A program made the translations under genes and the position numbers. The notes below the pieces were generated by a model, which was not told the DNA's origin, did no database searches, and worked only from the letters and a program-made list of their open reading frames with translations. Below, in pieces: positions 5,489 to 6,669 of a stretch of 6,669 nt of DNA. The DNA is from an uncultured Flavobacteriales bacterium (GTDB taxonomy: Bacteria > Bacteroidota > Bacteroidia > Flavobacteriales_D > Sanyastnellaceae), in the NCBI GenBank assembly GCA_937890245.1, contig CALACF010000449.1, forward strand, positions 1 through 6,669. Reading direction: 5' to 3'. Every line of letters begins with the position of its first letter. Within the stretch, counting starts at the first letter, position 1.

Positions 5489-6669
5489 TCGATGGTTGCA
5501 GGTGGCTTGGAACTGATATCGTACACCACCCGGTTGATACCAGGAACGCGGTTGATGATCGAACCTGATACTTCAGCCAAGAAAGCATGGGGGAAATCAA
5601 CCCAATCGGCGGTCATACCATCGGTGGAACTGACGGCGCGCAGGGCGACGGCCCGCTCGTAGGTGCGCTCATCGCCCATCACGCCCACGCTTTGCACGGG
5701 GAGCAGGATGGTGCCGGCTTGCCAGACCTTGTCGTAGAGACCGTGGGCTCGGAGGGCGTCGATGAAAATCCGGTCGGCCTTTTGAAGGATTTCAACCTTT
5801 TCTGGTGTGATATCGCCCAATATGCGGATGCCGAGGCCCGGCCCTGGGAAGGGGTGTCGGCCGAGAAGCTGGGGGTCGATGCCGAGCTGTCGCCCGACCC
5901 GGCGCACTTCGTCCTTGAAGAGCAGACGCAGCGGCTCGACGACTTGGAGCTTCATGAAATCTGGTAGTCCGCCAACGTTGTGGTGGGACTTGATCGTGAC
6001 GCTCGGGCCGCCTGTGGCGGATACCGACTCGATGACGTCGGGGTATATCGTGCCTTGGGCCAGCCAACGGACGTCGTCGAGCTTGCCAGATTCCTCGTCG
6101 AACACCTCGATGAAGACGCGGCCGATGGCCTTGCGTTTTGCCTCCGGATCGGTGAGGCCAGCAAGCGCGTCGTAGAAACGGTCTGCCGTGCGTACACCTG
6201 TAACTTGAAGTCCCATGCCTTCGTAGCCCTTGAGGACCTCTTCGAATTCGTTGAGGCGGAGCAGGCCGTTGTCCACGAATATGCAGTGGAGCCGGTCGCC
6301 GATGGCGCGTTGCAAGAGAACGGCCGCCACGGATGAGTCCACACCGCCACTCAGTCCGAGGACGACGCGGTCTTCGCCGAGCTTGACGCGCAGGTCGGCG
6401 ATGGTTTCATCTACAAAGTGGGCGGGCGTCCAGTCCGCTGCACAGCCGCAAATGGTCTCGATAAAATTGCGAAGCAGCGTGAGCCCTTCTTCCGTATGGT
6501 ACACCTCGGGGTGGAACTGGATGCCCCAGGTCGGCTCGCTTAAGAACGAGAAGCCCGCGAACTTGACGTCGCGCGTGCTACAGGTAATGGCCGTATCCGA
6601 GCCCGCTGAGTGAATGGTGTCGCCGTGGCTCATCCAAACCTGCTTTCCGGGCGTCATGCCGGCAAAGAG
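5479..6669 (-). CDS. guaA: GMP synthase (glutamine-hydrolysing), C-terminal part (start outside window)
   Basis: GuaA converts XMP, ATP and glutamine to GMP, the last step of guanine nucleotide synthesis. The frame is open through the right edge; 396 residues are present, so roughly 115 N-terminal residues, including the glutaminase cysteine, lie beyond 6669. An in-frame ATG at 6657 is internal. The visible glutamine amidotransferase part includes WMSHGD and the FHPE catalytic His and Glu (about 6504-6518). The ATP-pyrophosphatase domain has the P-loop SGGVDSS (6331-6351), and further on IKSHHNVGGLP. The dimerisation domain carries HPFPGPGLGIRILGD, the family-specific GDERTYE, and ends DISSKPPATIEWE. 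All these match canonical GuaA with no break or missing residue. It ends in TAG and overlaps the start of the PBP1-fold gene by 10 bp, so the two probably form one transcript. Confidence 0.98.
   Translation of the reverse strand, partial: LFAGMTPGKQVWMSHGDTIHSAGSDTAITCSTRDVKFAGFSFLSEPTWGIQFHPEVYHTEEGLTLLRNFIETICGCAADWTPAHFVDETIADLRVKLGEDRVVLGLSGGVDSSVAAVLLQRAIGDRLHCIFVDNGLLRLNEFEEVLKGYEGMGLQVTGVRTADRFYDALAGLTDPEAKRKAIGRVFIEVFDEESGKLDDVRWLAQGTIYPDVIESVSATGGPSVTIKSHHNVGGLPDFMKLQVVEPLRLLFKDEVRRVGRQLGIDPQLLGRHPFPGPGLGIRILGDITPEKVEILQKADRIFIDALRAHGLYDKVWQAGTILLPVQSVGVMGDERTYERAVALRAVSSTDGMTADWVDFPHAFLAEVSGSIINRVPGINRVVYDISSKPPATIEWE

Noticed and set aside
4985..5662. 225-codon plus-strand open frame across the guaA / PBP1 boundary
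   Set aside because: Both minus-strand genes are clearly real here, and the plus-strand translation is Arg/Gly-rich without recognisable structure; it is a codon-usage shadow.

Overview
The window comes from a bacterial chromosome, almost certainly a moderately GC-rich member of the Bacteroidota. Four things point there. The L33 – DUF4295 – FtsY gene order is characteristic of that phylum, and DUF4295 is essentially confined to it. FtsY starts directly at its N domain without a long acidic leader. Two divergent promoters match the Bacteroidota primary-sigma pattern (TTG at about -33, TAnnTTTG at about -7) rather than the E. coli pattern. No clear Shine-Dalgarno sequence was found at the starts inspected. 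I cannot name the genus.

Layout from left to right. On the minus strand, reading leftwards from position 716: a promoter, rpmG (ribosomal protein L33), a small DUF4295 protein, an intrinsic terminator, and the first 68 codons of ftsY (signal recognition particle receptor), cut by the window edge. On the plus strand, starting from the same 142-bp divergent intergenic region: ftsK (DNA translocase, 892 aa), then a LolA-like lipoprotein carrier that overlaps the ftsK stop by 4 bp. On the minus strand, entering from the right edge: the C-terminal three quarters of guaA (GMP synthase), overlapping by 10 bp a secreted protein with a type-1 periplasmic-binding-protein fold. The two gene pairs converge with only 7 bp between their stop codons at 4180-4186.

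Functionally this is housekeeping DNA: ribosome assembly and co-translational membrane targeting on the left, chromosome segregation and lipoprotein trafficking in the middle, guanine nucleotide synthesis plus an envelope protein on the right. There are no tRNA or rRNA genes, insertion sequences, CRISPR arrays, phage genes or defence genes. Every stretch longer than about 150 bp is coding. I found no new biological system. The points worth a second look are small: an apparently leaderless ftsK transcript with a palindrome in its promoter spacer, a terminator inserted before ftsY, and an in-frame 18-bp tandem repeat inside the periplasmic-binding-protein gene, which also seems to lack the LysM part seen in relatives.
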